64,000 nt of DNA. Origin: Kordia zhangzhouensis (lineage in GTDB: Bacteria; Bacteroidota; Bacteroidia; Flavobacteriales; Flavobacteriaceae). Positions 43,706 to 53,194 of the stretch are shown here, piece after piece. A program made the position numbers and the translations under genes. Every line of letters begins with the position of its first letter. The stretch's first letter is position 1. The stretch is taken from contig NZ_LBMH01000005.1 of assembly GCF_001005305.1 (NCBI RefSeq), positions 186,001-250,000 on the forward strand. Direction: 5' to 3'. The notes below the pieces were generated by a model. That model searched no databases and was not told where the DNA came from. It was given only the letters and a program-made list of their open reading frames with translations.

Positions 43706-44707
43706 TTACTTAGAATCTCTGCGAAATCGCATGATATCTTTGTTAAGTTGCGAATCATCATTCACAAAACTTGACAACATACTTATAATCATATCATTGT
43801 GGTGATGCTTAGATATGAGTTGGTACGCCATGTCTTGTATCGTCTCTTTAGGCGCAATTTCTCGTTTGTATTCTAATTGGAGTACTTTTAAGAAGTTTTC
43901 TTCATTTGAAACATTTACCATATCTTTTTTAAAGTTGATGATTGCATTGTTCAATTGAGCTGTATCTTTATAGTTAGCAAAGAGATTATTAGCACAGTTT
44001 ACCGCATCTTTGTTAGTTTCCCATCCATTTAAAAGTAAGTTATTTGCTGCCTGAACGTTATTCATTTTTTTACGATACAAAAGAGCTGCTTGTACGTATT
44101 GATAGTTCTTTTTATAATCATCAACAACTATTTGATAGTGATGAAATGCTTTTTTAGTATCTTTTAGTTGTGTGTGTATATCTCCTACTTCTTCATTCAT
44201 TTCCAACTCTTTATAGAGCTGTACGGCTTTGGTATATGAGCGAGCATGTGCATAGCATTCAGCTGCTTCTATTTTATTTTTACATTTTTTAAGAAAAATT
44301 ACAGCAGCTTCATTGTATAAATGCCCTTCTTTTAATATATGCGCTGCGCGATATGGGTTGCGTAAGAGTTTTAACTGAATGTACGCTGCCTTTTTGTATT
44401 GTTTTTTTTCGATGTACTCTTCACAAAGGTTTTCATAACGATCTACCAAGCTTTGAAATTGACTGTCGCCTATTGTAGATGTTCCTCCTCCATAGCCATT
44501 TTCTAAAGACACTGCTCCAAATAATGAACGCAATAAAGCAAATATTGCAAAAAAGATACACACAATAATCATGAGTGTAGTAATGAAACTCGTAAAGCTT
44601 CCTTGTATGATGGACATGACAAGTGTATAAATTGCCTTAAAGAACAAGAGTAAGAAGACAAAAAAGATCAACTTCTCCTGAAATTCTGTTTCTTTTGTAT
44701 CAGTCAT
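43706..44707 (-). CDS. Membrane TPR-like protein, last gene of the MoxR-vWA-propeller operon
   Basis: A 333-residue protein with two N-terminal membrane helices (IFFVFLLLFFKAIYTLVMSII; FITTLMIIVCIFFAIFALL, within about 1-65) and a helical repeat region of TPR-like units (KKAAYIQLKLL, EAAECYAHARSYTKAVQLYKEL, YVQAALLYRKK). It overlaps the upstream 444-residue gene by eight bases. It probably links the complex to the membrane or forms a scaffold (inference). I cannot assign a named domain. Confidence 0.65.
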   Translation of the reverse strand: MTDTKETEFQEKLIFFVFLLLFFKAIYTLVMSIIQGSFTSFITTLMIIVCIFFAIFALLRSLFGAVSLENGYGGGTSTIGDSQFQSLVDRYENLCEEYIEKKQYKKAAYIQLKLLRNPYRAAHILKEGHLYNEAAVIFLKKCKNKIEAAECYAHARSYTKAVQLYKELEMNEEVGDIHTQLKDTKKAFHHYQIVVDDYKKNYQYVQAALLYRKKMNNVQAANNLLLNGWETNKDAVNCANNLFANYKDTAQLNNAIINFKKDMVNVSNEENFLKVLQLEYKREIAPKETIQDMAYQLISKHHHNDMIISMLSSFVNDDSQLNKDIMRFRRDSK

Positions 44708-46034
44708 CTACTAATTTTTCGTCCTTTCGAACCAGTTTATATAATAATTTCAATACGGTAAACCCTAAAATTAGTGCAAAAATAATTCCAACGCCATTAG
44801 AGGTTACTAAAGGATAAAATAGGTATATCAATAACCCAATAATAATACATAAAACAATAAGTTTTGACACCCATGTCAGTTCATCTCCTCCAAAATAAAA
44901 TTCACCACTTTTAGTTGAATTTTCTTTAAATGAGAAAAAATCACTGTCTTCTGATAATTCTAACCAAGAAGGAGTTTTTTTCTGTATTTGCTTTTCTTTC
45001 TTTTTTAAAACAAAATACAATATAATTACAATAATTAATAAAAGTGGTATAAGGATTTGTTGATATTGTAAGCTATCATTGGTTAGTGTTGAATCAGAGG
45101 TATTGTTAGGAATAAAATCTTTATTTTCCTTCATGTTTTGTTCCGACTGATTTTTCGTGAGCCTTACATCTTCTGAAATTGTTTTTTTATTGGCTTGAGA
45201 TTGATCAAAAATAGCATATCCTATTCCTATCATACATATAATCGCTATAATTCCTAAAAGAATTTTCATTCCTTTTTGACTTCCTTCACCTGTCATTCCT
45301 ATAGATTGCCACAAACCACTTTTAAATTTATACTTTGCCAAAGCTTTTCCTCGGGCTGTCCCCAACATGTCAAGAGGAACTGCCATTTTTAAAGCTGCTT
45401 CTGGATTTTTTTCTAAGTATTTTAAATACTTTTCAATTTCTATATTGTTCCCTTTGAGTACTTTTTCCATATCAAAAGGCAACTTTTTTAAATCAACCAC
45501 TTCCTCTCCCACAAAAGGATTTCCCATTGTTGTTTCTTCTTCTGTTTCTGAGATTTCCACACTAAATGTAGAAACTTGAGTAGGGACTCTAACGCCTTTA
45601 GAAGGAACTTGTATATTGACTGCTTGCGGTTCAAACGCCTCCAATATGTTTTCCCAAGATAGTTTTTCTTTAAGTTCTATCAATCCTAACGTATGATGCA
45701 AAAAGTGTGGTACTCCATGAGTAATCCTAGCAAATTCTTCAGCTATCAATGCCATATTAAGCATTGTAAACTCTGGAATATAGAACTGAGGCGCTACTTT
45801 TTGAATGAATTTATTTTTTTCAACCGCCAAATGTTTTGGCATTTTCTTGATAATTAACAGAATACCTGCAATACTATTAGCATTAATTCCTGGGCATGGG
45901 TACACATCACAATCTGAAAGAGACAAGCGCATTCGAGTAATCTCTTGCAACCATATTGCTGGCGAAGAATTTTCAATAAAGATACCCGCTTTTTCATAAA
46001 CGTTCTCCTTGGTATGTTGCAAGGTTATTTCCAT
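44700..46034 (-). CDS. Membrane component of the MoxR-vWA-propeller operon
   Basis: A 444-residue protein. The N-terminal about 240 residues are soluble, with an opening segment (HTKENVYEKAGIFIENSSPAIWLQEI) and a YPCPGINANSIAGILLII part that I do not recognise as an enzyme. Four hydrophobic segments follow (about 256-275, 315-335, 388-408, 412-430). It overlaps the vWA/propeller gene by ten bases and the TPR gene by eight. It may be one of the propeller-associated (bpX-type) partner domains described for these systems; that is inference from context. Confidence 0.65.
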   Translation of the reverse strand: MEITLQHTKENVYEKAGIFIENSSPAIWLQEITRMRLSLSDCDVYPCPGINANSIAGILLIIKKMPKHLAVEKNKFIQKVAPQFYIPEFTMLNMALIAEEFARITHGVPHFLHHTLGLIELKEKLSWENILEAFEPQAVNIQVPSKGVRVPTQVSTFSVEISETEEETTMGNPFVGEEVVDLKKLPFDMEKVLKGNNIEIEKYLKYLEKNPEAALKMAVPLDMLGTARGKALAKYKFKSGLWQSIGMTGEGSQKGMKILLGIIAIICMIGIGYAIFDQSQANKKTISEDVRLTKNQSEQNMKENKDFIPNNTSDSTLTNDSLQYQQILIPLLLIIVIILYFVLKKKEKQIQKKTPSWLELSEDSDFFSFKENSTKSGEFYFGGDELTWVSKLIVLCIIIGLLIYLFYPLVTSNGVGIIFALILGFTVLKLLYKLVRKDEKLVDD

Positions 46035-48433
46035 GGATGTAATATGTGTTTCAGAAAAGGAATTAGATATTTTCTTTCAAAAGATTCTGCACTTATTTTA
46101 TGCGCCTTGCTTTTTTCTGGGTAAAAATACATATCTCCTGCAAATTCTTTGGTTGTGGCTAATGCAAGCTGAATACCAATATAAGAGGACAGGTAAAAAA
46201 TAGGAATCACGTCATTACTACTTTTAAAGATGAGCACTCCGTTTTTGTCAATTTCTATAGTACTTCCATCTTCAAAATGAATCATAAGTTCTCGCTTGTA
46301 CACGTAAGTCGTTAGCCCTACATTTTTATTATCTAATTTTTCCCTTAATAATTGTAATTGAATTGAATTTCCTGATATGTTAAGTTTGTGTTTTTCATTA
46401 AAAATAAGCTCCAATTCATTGGTAATAGTTATGGTTCGTATTTTGCTAAATACAGAACCCTCCGCATACGAAACATAATTGGACAAATGATTTCGGTAAC
46501 AACGCAATAACGAAAGCTTCGGTTGAACTATTTTTTCATATGTAAGCTCATGAATATGAAATCGTGTGTATACAGGATCGTCATTATAGTATTGTTTGGT
46601 AACCAAGTAAAGTTCGCCTTCAAGTACCATTAAATGTTTAAGGTAGTTTTTTTGAAATTCTCGATGATCGCCTTTATACTTTATAGTATAACTAGCGGTT
46701 TTAAAAATCATTTCATGATCTGCACTCCAATATAGGATTAACAATTCACCTTCAAATAAGGTTGCTAATTTTTGTTGTTGAATCCCCGTTACAAAACGCA
46801 TTTCTTTCTGAATCATTTCAAACCCTTTTTGGCGTGTATACGTTTTGAAAAGATCTCCATTTTTTTGGAGTACATACGAAAAATACTCATCAGTAAAGTT
46901 GATAATACTTCTGACAGGATAGCCATACAATACGGGATAATTAACAATATTTGTATTTTGTTTTTTTTCGGGGTTAACCGCTGCTCTTCTTTTTCTAGGT
47001 GGTTTAGCCCAAAGTTCTTCCAAAGGAAGTACGATGTGCTTTGCTAATCGTTTAGAACCATTTTTTAGTGTATACACTTTTATATTTCCTCCAGCATCGG
47101 CTGTAATAATACTTCCAAAACTAGCATTATGTTTATTAAAAATGCTACGAATAGCAGCATGTTCCAACGTTTTGGGTGTTGTGAAAAATGTAATTTCTAT
47201 ATTTTCTTCCTCACATTCGTTCAAAAATAAGCTAAGCGCATTTGCAGCATCTAAAGAAGCTGACGTAAGCTGTAAATTTTCAATTATATTTTCTTTGGTA
47301 TCAAAATGAATATTCTTGTATTTTTCTCCTAGAACAAATGACAAAAAATTCATTTCGTTCTTTGGATGATGTATTAACGAAAAAGCAGTTGCAAATGAAA
47401 GAATTTTGGGAGTTCCCCAATTTTTAATAGTCGTATCTATCAAGAAAATACGAGTTCGCAAATCTTCTTCAGGTGTTGTTTCGCGTCGTACAAATAATGC
47501 CTCTTTGTTTGCAATTCGATGTAAAAAAATCAAATCATCATTAGCAAACTCTGATAAGAGAATATTGTCAAATGTCCCTTTGTTGGTAATATCCGAAATA
47601 CCTCCTAACGGCATTTCTCCAGGATGTACATAATGCATAGGTAATTGGATTCCCGACCAGATTCGTTTGACCAAACTTCCCATAAAAAAGGTTTTGGGAT
47701 CTTCTAGTAGTTGCTGTAACAAGTCAGGATTGTCACTAAAGTTATGTATTTCAGTATCTTCTAGCTCAACAGGAACCGTTTCAATTTTTAACCAAGCTTT
47801 GAGTAATGCTTCTTTTGTTGGATATAAAAAATACAAATAAGCTAAGGCATTAATATCCTTACTAAACGCTGTTATGGTAAGTTGTCTTTTTTCTCCACAT
47901 TCATTCAGTTCAAATTCTTTATTTTTTATCAATGTAAGAACCTCATCTGCATGCTTTGATGATAAAGTATAATTTTTATTCTCAAATAGAAAAGCAAAAA
48001 GATCCATTCGTCTTTTCCCTTTTTTATAGCTTTCAGGAAGCATAATTAATATATCCAAGAATTTTCTAGCGTCTTCTAAGTTTATCGTTTCAGTAGAAAA
48101 CTCGCTTCTATTTACTAAAATTTCTTGAAGATTTTCATTGAAAATTTGATTAATAGCAAACCGAACTTCTCCTGGATTGGTAGCTAAAAACGCCAAAATT
48201 AAACTTCCGAACGGAGGAATTCCATTAGGAGTAATTATTTTTAATACTTGCTCAATTTGTTCTTTGTAAGCAATCGTCATACCATCTGGAATACTGATAC
48301 AGTTTATCCCTCCTTGATAGTCTTGTACTACATTTATCACACTTCCGTAGAACATATAATCAATCTCCCATTGCCAAAAATAATCTTGATAGGATTGAAA
48401 GTACCTGCTTGCTATGGATTGTGCGTTATTCAT
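46025..48433 (-). CDS. Fused degenerate vWA and beta-propeller-like protein
   Basis: An 802-residue protein, the largest in the operon. Residues about 1-310 are helical. At about 325-480 a vWA-like fold is suggested by TRIFLIDTTIKNWGTPKILSFATAFSL and later strands (NIEITFFTTP); the first MIDAS motif reads D-T-T-I-K rather than DxSxS, so metal binding is doubtful. From about 500 to 780 the sequence is all short strands (YFSYVLQKNGDLFKTY, EGELLILYWSADHEMIF, EGELYLVTKQYY), as expected for a beta-propeller. There are three bases between its start and the upstream stop. Confidence 0.65.
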   Translation of the reverse strand: MNNAQSIASRYFQSYQDYFWQWEIDYMFYGSVINVVQDYQGGINCISIPDGMTIAYKEQIEQVLKIITPNGIPPFGSLILAFLATNPGEVRFAINQIFNENLQEILVNRSEFSTETINLEDARKFLDILIMLPESYKKGKRRMDLFAFLFENKNYTLSSKHADEVLTLIKNKEFELNECGEKRQLTITAFSKDINALAYLYFLYPTKEALLKAWLKIETVPVELEDTEIHNFSDNPDLLQQLLEDPKTFFMGSLVKRIWSGIQLPMHYVHPGEMPLGGISDITNKGTFDNILLSEFANDDLIFLHRIANKEALFVRRETTPEEDLRTRIFLIDTTIKNWGTPKILSFATAFSLIHHPKNEMNFLSFVLGEKYKNIHFDTKENIIENLQLTSASLDAANALSLFLNECEEENIEITFFTTPKTLEHAAIRSIFNKHNASFGSIITADAGGNIKVYTLKNGSKRLAKHIVLPLEELWAKPPRKRRAAVNPEKKQNTNIVNYPVLYGYPVRSIINFTDEYFSYVLQKNGDLFKTYTRQKGFEMIQKEMRFVTGIQQQKLATLFEGELLILYWSADHEMIFKTASYTIKYKGDHREFQKNYLKHLMVLEGELYLVTKQYYNDDPVYTRFHIHELTYEKIVQPKLSLLRCYRNHLSNYVSYAEGSVFSKIRTITITNELELIFNEKHKLNISGNSIQLQLLREKLDNKNVGLTTYVYKRELMIHFEDGSTIEIDKNGVLIFKSSNDVIPIFYLSSYIGIQLALATTKEFAGDMYFYPEKSKAHKISAESFERKYLIPFLKHILHPWK

Positions 48434-48436
48434 AAT

Positions 48437-49162
48437 TTACTGTGATAATCGAAAACTACTGATAGATAACGATTGAAAATCAGTAGTTGATATGGTAAAA
48501 TACGTACTATTATTGTTGATTATTATTAGTTCATTGTCGCTTTGAGTCATTTTTTTTTGAAAGTATGTACTCAATTCTGGATATTCAAAATCAAATCCCG
48601 CAGGTAATAAAAAGTTTTGGTGTTTCCATAATGTGGTTCCTGGTAAAGCCAACAAAGGAATTCCTATGAGTAGTGCCTTTTTATTGACTATAGTCCATTG
48701 TACAGGTTGTAATCGGACAGCAGGTGTTTTGAGTATACTATTTTTTAAAACGTCCATATCTACCCATTGGGCAGCAGCTTCCCGTTCTACTGTAGAAGGT
48801 ACTATACGAAATATGATTTTTTCTTTAATTCCGAAAAAGTTAAAGTTATAATCGGGTAGTGTAACCGGTAAAAAAGTATGAATGGGCGACCATACCCAAG
48901 AAGTTTTTAATCGTTCCTCAGGCAAATTCCCTTCGAGAAAAAATAATGCATTTTCTCGCTGAAAATAGATTTTTTTAAACGGAATGCTTCGTATTTCTGG
49001 ACTGTGTAATTGTGCCGGAGCAATTCCTCGTATCCAAATATCGTCATTGTCAACCGCTACACGAAGCGATTGCCACACACGAATCTGAGCAAGTTTGTCT
49101 TTATACTTGATTGGTAAACGCAGCCAATATTCTGTTATGTTTTGTGTAAGATCTTTTTCCAC
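48437..49162 (-). CDS. Unknown component of the MoxR-vWA-propeller operon
   Basis: A 241-residue soluble protein, mostly beta-rich (IWIRGIAPAQLHSPEIRSIPF, WTIVNKKALLIGIPLLALPG, ITTTDF-like end), with no signal peptide. Its start overlaps the MoxR ATPase gene by 28 bases. I recognise no motif; by position it is a likely partner domain (bpX-type) that bridges ATPase and propeller. Confidence that the gene is real is high; the role is inferred. Confidence 0.65.
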   Translation of the reverse strand: MEKDLTQNITEYWLRLPIKYKDKLAQIRVWQSLRVAVDNDDIWIRGIAPAQLHSPEIRSIPFKKIYFQRENALFFLEGNLPEERLKTSWVWSPIHTFLPVTLPDYNFNFFGIKEKIIFRIVPSTVEREAAAQWVDMDVLKNSILKTPAVRLQPVQWTIVNKKALLIGIPLLALPGTTLWKHQNFLLPAGFDFEYPELSTYFQKKMTQSDNELIIINNNSTYFTISTTDFQSLSISSFRLSQ

Positions 49163-50268
49163 AATTGATCTATTTCACTATTGATATATTCTTTTTTCTG
49201 TTGGTCTTTTATCCAATCTGTTCTATTTTGCAGGTATCGCAATTTGTCTTTGATGACATTTAATTCCTGTAAAGAAACTGTTTGTTCCTCAAATTTTTCT
49301 TTTAGATTTTCCACTTCATTCATCAACTCTTTAGGATTGGGCGCTTTGTTAAAAAATGCTTGCGGATGAACCGTAGCTTCCGTTTCTTCTTTTTCGATCA
49401 TCGCATTTACGGTAGCTTGTAGTGTTTCTATTTGTTCTTCTGTACTCCAAATGTATTTTAATACCCATAAATCAGACAAAATAGCTTCGGTACGATTGCA
49501 CAAAATTGCGCTTGCAGCGATTAGGTTTTGCATTTTTACAGCTCGTCGGTCAGAGACTTCTATTCCCGTATTTCGCAAACTGTGAATTAGCTCAATGTAT
49601 GAACTTCTTATCGAGCTCAAATCCACACTTTTTACTTTGTTTTGTAAGTCTTTGATTTCTTCAGGAGAAATTTGTGTTTGTTTCGTAGTTTCATTCCGTT
49701 CAAGTTTCCAACCTGCATGCAAAACTTCTTCCAGCAACTCTGGTTTTACATTATCTACTTTCAGTCGGATTAAAAAACGATCTAATAAAGCTGCTAAGGC
49801 TTCATCTTCAGGCAACTGATTACTCGCACTAATAAACATTAAAGCAGGCAACTTCTTAGTTTCTTTTCCTCTGCGGAAAATCTTTTCATTTAGCGCCATT
49901 AATAAACTATTTAGGATGGCAGAATTCGCATTAAATATTTCGTCTAAAAATACCAATGAAGCTTCTGGTAACATTCCTTCTGTATTCGTCACTAATTCAC
50001 CTTCCTTTAATAAGCGTATGTCCAATGGACCAAAAATTTCGTTCGGTTCGGTAAATCGCGTGAGTAAGTAATCAAAATTAATTCCGCCAATTACGTGACT
50101 GGACAATTGTTTAACAATGGCACTTTTGGCTGTTCCAGGAGGTCCTAATAAAAACACATTTTCTTTTGCCAATAGTCCAATTCCTAATAAATCAATTACT
50201 TCGTCTTTCCCAACAAAAACTTGTTTGATTTCTTCAAGGATTGCTCGTATTTTTTTTGTTTCGTTCAT
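49135..50268 (-). CDS. MoxR family AAA+ ATPase
   Basis: A 377-residue MoxR/RavA-type ATPase. Walker A is GPPGTAKSAIV at about 39-49, FEPNEIFGPLD-like TEPNEIFGPLDIRLL is the family insert, Walker B is SLVFLDEIFNANSAILNSLL, sensor 1 is MFISASNQLPED, and the arginine-finger region is LLDRFLIRL. The C-terminus (about 300-377) is helical and charged. MoxR ATPases remodel or activate proteins together with vWA partners. It follows the first operon gene by three bases. Confidence 0.92.
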   Translation of the reverse strand: MNETKKIRAILEEIKQVFVGKDEVIDLLGIGLLAKENVFLLGPPGTAKSAIVKQLSSHVIGGINFDYLLTRFTEPNEIFGPLDIRLLKEGELVTNTEGMLPEASLVFLDEIFNANSAILNSLLMALNEKIFRRGKETKKLPALMFISASNQLPEDEALAALLDRFLIRLKVDNVKPELLEEVLHAGWKLERNETTKQTQISPEEIKDLQNKVKSVDLSSIRSSYIELIHSLRNTGIEVSDRRAVKMQNLIAASAILCNRTEAILSDLWVLKYIWSTEEQIETLQATVNAMIEKEETEATVHPQAFFNKAPNPKELMNEVENLKEKFEEQTVSLQELNVIKDKLRYLQNRTDWIKDQQKKEYINSEIDQLWKKILHKT

Positions 50269-50271
50269 TTT

Positions 50272-50955
50272 TTATACTTCGGTAACAAATGCACTCCAAA
50301 AAGAATGAGCATGCTCACCTAAATGGATTGACACATTGTTTTGTATGATTTTATGTTTGGTCATATTGATATCTTTTGCGGCAATTACTCTGTCAGTAAA
50401 CATCATTCGAAAGCAATCATTAGAAAAATCTGAAATAAGCTGTTCTTCATTGACTTTAAGTTCAATGTCGTGCCCTATGGCAGCATATGGAAAACTTTGT
50501 AGTATTTGCTGAAGTGTCTTTACCAACCAATCATCAAAGTCTATGTGCTCTAATTCTTTGAAAATATAAGGTAGAAAACGCAACGACAAATCAGCAGAAA
50601 GTTGTGTTGCAGGTGTTATTTTCCCTGCGTAAGGCTTGAAGAACTTCTCTAAATCTTTAGGTTCTTCCAAACGATGTGCTAAAAATTGCGCCGCATAATA
50701 TATGGTTTTTGCTGCCCATATTGCGGCTTCTTTGTCAAAATCTGGTGCTTGATAAGGATAGTTTAAGCTTTCATTTTCATACTCCTGTGCTAAAAAATCG
50801 CCAACATCTGCCAATTCATCTAACGTAACTTTTGGTTGCTTGGTATAAAGTACAAAGTGTCCTGATGTTCGTAAATGATGAATGGTTTGTAGTATGTTAT
50901 TTTGTAAACTCAAGAGAATTAAACATAAAAGCGTTTGCCTGACAGTAAGCGTCAT
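50272..50955 (-). CDS. First gene of the MoxR-vWA-propeller operon, unknown domain
   Basis: A 227-residue, mostly helical protein with a TLDELADVGDFLAQEYENESLNYPY segment, then AAIWAAKTIYYAAQFLAHRLEEP, and a C-terminal HAHSFWSAFVTEV end. The size and position before a MoxR ATPase match the small bpX-type domains of MoxR-vWA-propeller systems, but I cannot assign which. The annotated ATG gives a hydrophobic N-terminus; TTG at 50913 (MSLQNNILQTIHH) is a good alternative because a -7-like TATGTTTA lies at 50927-50920. Confidence 0.65.
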   Translation of the reverse strand: MTLTVRQTLLCLILLSLQNNILQTIHHLRTSGHFVLYTKQPKVTLDELADVGDFLAQEYENESLNYPYQAPDFDKEAAIWAAKTIYYAAQFLAHRLEEPKDLEKFFKPYAGKITPATQLSADLSLRFLPYIFKELEHIDFDDWLVKTLQQILQSFPYAAIGHDIELKVNEEQLISDFSNDCFRMMFTDRVIAAKDINMTKHKIIQNNVSIHLGEHAHSFWSAFVTEV

Positions 50956-51234
50956 CCAAAAGAACGAAATTTATATGTAAGAAGCAATTTTTAGATGTTA
51001 GAGTTTTCTCTATATAAGTTCTTTATATGATAGATTTATCAATATCTAAAAATGATATGTAAAAAGTATTTGAATATGACTCAAAATCGTGTAATAATTA
51101 TACGAAGCGCTCTTTTGAATTTTTCGCTTTTTAATTAAATCATATACTTTTCGAAGACGAATTTCTAAAATCATTTTTACAACTAAGTAGTTCAAATCTA
51201 TCTAAGTTGCGCTCTATAAGTTTTTCTAAAATAC
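50956..51234. other. Intergenic region upstream of the conflict-type operon
   Basis: About 280 AT-rich bases without an ORF. It must contain the operon promoter on the minus strand unless the internal TATGTTTA box at 50920-50927 is used. No strong repeat was seen. Confidence 0.4.
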
Positions 51235-51276
51235 AAAATCTCCCAATGGGTTTAACACAACTCATGGGGAGATTTT
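51235..51276. terminator. Rho-independent terminator
   Basis: AAAATCTCCC pairs with GGGAGATTTT, extended by ATG/CAT. It lies 33 bases past the lytic transglycosylase stop. Confidence 0.8.
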
Positions 51277-51308
51277 ATTTTGTTTGTAAATCTGCTCTGA
51301 TTAAAGAA

Positions 51309-52268
51309 TTACTTTGAATAAAATCCTTTCTGCGGAATTTCAATTTCGTATAGCTTACGTGATTTGTTATTCAATTTGTTTTCACGCAACCACGGATTGT
51401 GAATTTTTAAAATTTTATAGTTGATATTAAATTTTTTCGCAAATTCAGCAATATTAGTAATAGCGGTATCAACCTCTACTTTATAAGTAGGAATGTTAGT
51501 ATATAAATCTTCTTTCTTAAAATTGAATCCGTATTTTTTAGGATCTTTAAAAATTTCCTTCAATGCAATAATTCTGAAAATATAACGCCCGGTTTCTTGA
51601 CCAAGTAATAAATCATAATACGAATCTACTTGCTGGTCTTCCATACGACGTAAAATTCCTGTATTTCCTGCATTATATGCTGCTGCTGCTGCTGTCCAGT
51701 TTCCAAAACGCTCTTTAGATTCTAAGAGATACTTACAAGCTACATGTGTTGCTTTTTCTAAGTGATAACGCTCATCTACATTTGAATTGATTTCTAAGCC
51801 ATTTTCCTTTCCAGTAGTTTTCATAATTTGCCAAAAACCTGTAGCTCCTGCAGGCGAAACTACATTTTGCAAACCGCTTTCTATCAATGCTAAATATTTA
51901 AAATCACTTGGAATTCCATGTTCTTTAAGAATTGGTTCTATGATTGGAAAATATTTGTTTGCTCTTTTAAACAATAACAATCCATTGGATTGCCAATACG
52001 TGTTGACTAGTAGCTCTCTATCCATTCGCTCCTTAATATCTGGCAGATATAACGGCACTTCTTCTCCTGCAAAATCTAATGTATTAGGCATTTCTAGCGC
52101 ATATACATTGTAGTCGTTTTCATCATTTTCTATCATTCTTGACGACACTCCAGTCGTTTCTGTCTCCAGTTCAGCAGTCATCACTTTATCTTTTTGTACG
52201 GCATTCATCAATAATATTCCTAGAAAAATCAATCCCAAGAAAGCAAATCCATTTTTAATCTTACGCAT
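51309..52268 (-). CDS. Lytic transglycosylase (MltD-like SLT domain)
   Basis: A 319-residue protein with an N-terminal membrane anchor or signal (IKNGFAFLGLIFLGILLMNAV). An SLT domain at about 110-240 has YLALIESGLQN with the catalytic Glu at about 127, VSPAGATGFWQIMKTTG, and AAAAYNAGNTGI. It cleaves peptidoglycan glycan strands to 1,6-anhydro products in the periplasm. The C-terminal roughly 75 residues (VDTAITNIAEFAKKFNINYKILKIHNPWL) look like a LysM domain. Confidence 0.92.
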   Translation of the reverse strand: MRKIKNGFAFLGLIFLGILLMNAVQKDKVMTAELETETTGVSSRMIENDENDYNVYALEMPNTLDFAGEEVPLYLPDIKERMDRELLVNTYWQSNGLLLFKRANKYFPIIEPILKEHGIPSDFKYLALIESGLQNVVSPAGATGFWQIMKTTGKENGLEINSNVDERYHLEKATHVACKYLLESKERFGNWTAAAAAYNAGNTGILRRMEDQQVDSYYDLLLGQETGRYIFRIIALKEIFKDPKKYGFNFKKEDLYTNIPTYKVEVDTAITNIAEFAKKFNINYKILKIHNPWLRENKLNNKSRKLYEIEIPQKGFYSK

Positions 52269-52418
52269 TGTCTAATTTTTTTAAAGTTTTTCTTAATCGT
52301 CTTTAAGTTAGCTATTTTATTTGAATTGAAAAAGTGTTGGGTAGGTCTTACAAAAATAACAAACTGTTTCAGAATGAAGAAAACATTTTTCAGTTGTTTT
52401 TGAACGGTTTAGAAGTTT

Positions 52419-53081
52419 TTATTCGTTAATTAATTTAGGAAGATTTTTATTGAACCATTTGTATTTATTGATAATCATTATGTGTGTTCCTCCTTTTACA
52501 ACAATACAATTTTCAATATGTTGCATAGGAAACACCATATCTTTATCTCCGTGAATATGAATTGTATTTGGCAAAGGTTCTTCTTGTGTCCAATTAATGA
52601 TTTGTTCTATCGACCAATCCAAATAAAATTTGTCTCTCATAGAAAGATACTGTTCATAGAGCTCTAATCGTTTGGTTGCCAAATCGCCAAAAGCAAATTT
52701 ACTCAACACTTCTATATTGTTTACCAAACTAGTTGGAAGCAGTTTATATAGCTTAGTAGCCTTAGCAAGTTTCATACGTCGTGGCAATTCAAAACGTGTT
52801 TTTACACTAGAGATTACGAACAATTTACGCACACTAATGATTTTTGCCATTTCTTGAACCAAAATTCCGCCAAAAGAAACACCTATTAATACAATGTTGT
52901 CATGTTTAATTTTTTTCGTCATGCGCATGGCATATGCCGCTAATGTTTCTTCTTTTTCAGGAACAAACCATTCTAAAAAGAACATCTCAAATTCATCTTC
53001 TGGCAGTTTAATATATTGAAATATGGAAGGATTTGCAGCCATTCCTGGCATACAGTATACAGGTATTTTATTCGCTTTCAT
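52419..53081 (-). CDS. Alpha/beta hydrolase
   Basis: A 220-residue cytoplasmic hydrolase: PVYCMPGMAANPSIF, nucleophile elbow LIGVSFGGILVQEMAK (Ser at about 88), HIHGDKDMVFP (acid strand) and VVKGGTHIMI (His). Small stand-alone hydrolases of this type are common in the group. Substrate unknown. Confidence 0.85.
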   Translation of the reverse strand: MKANKIPVYCMPGMAANPSIFQYIKLPEDEFEMFFLEWFVPEKEETLAAYAMRMTKKIKHDNIVLIGVSFGGILVQEMAKIISVRKLFVISSVKTRFELPRRMKLAKATKLYKLLPTSLVNNIEVLSKFAFGDLATKRLELYEQYLSMRDKFYLDWSIEQIINWTQEEPLPNTIHIHGDKDMVFPMQHIENCIVVKGGTHIMIINKYKWFNKNLPKLINE

Positions 53082-53125
53082 ACAGATAGTCGTACTAAAA
53101 ACTCGGAAATCTACTGTAAATTTTG

Positions 53126-53133
53126 TATCTTTG
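53126..53133 (+). promoter_or_regulatory. -7 box TAtcTTTG
   Basis: A perfect -7 element 61 bases before the small acetyltransferase-like gene. Confidence 0.5.
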
Positions 53134-53194
53134 CAAAGTTAATTTGACATTTCTCCTAAAATACACCTTTTAAATTAATTTAAATTCTACCGCT

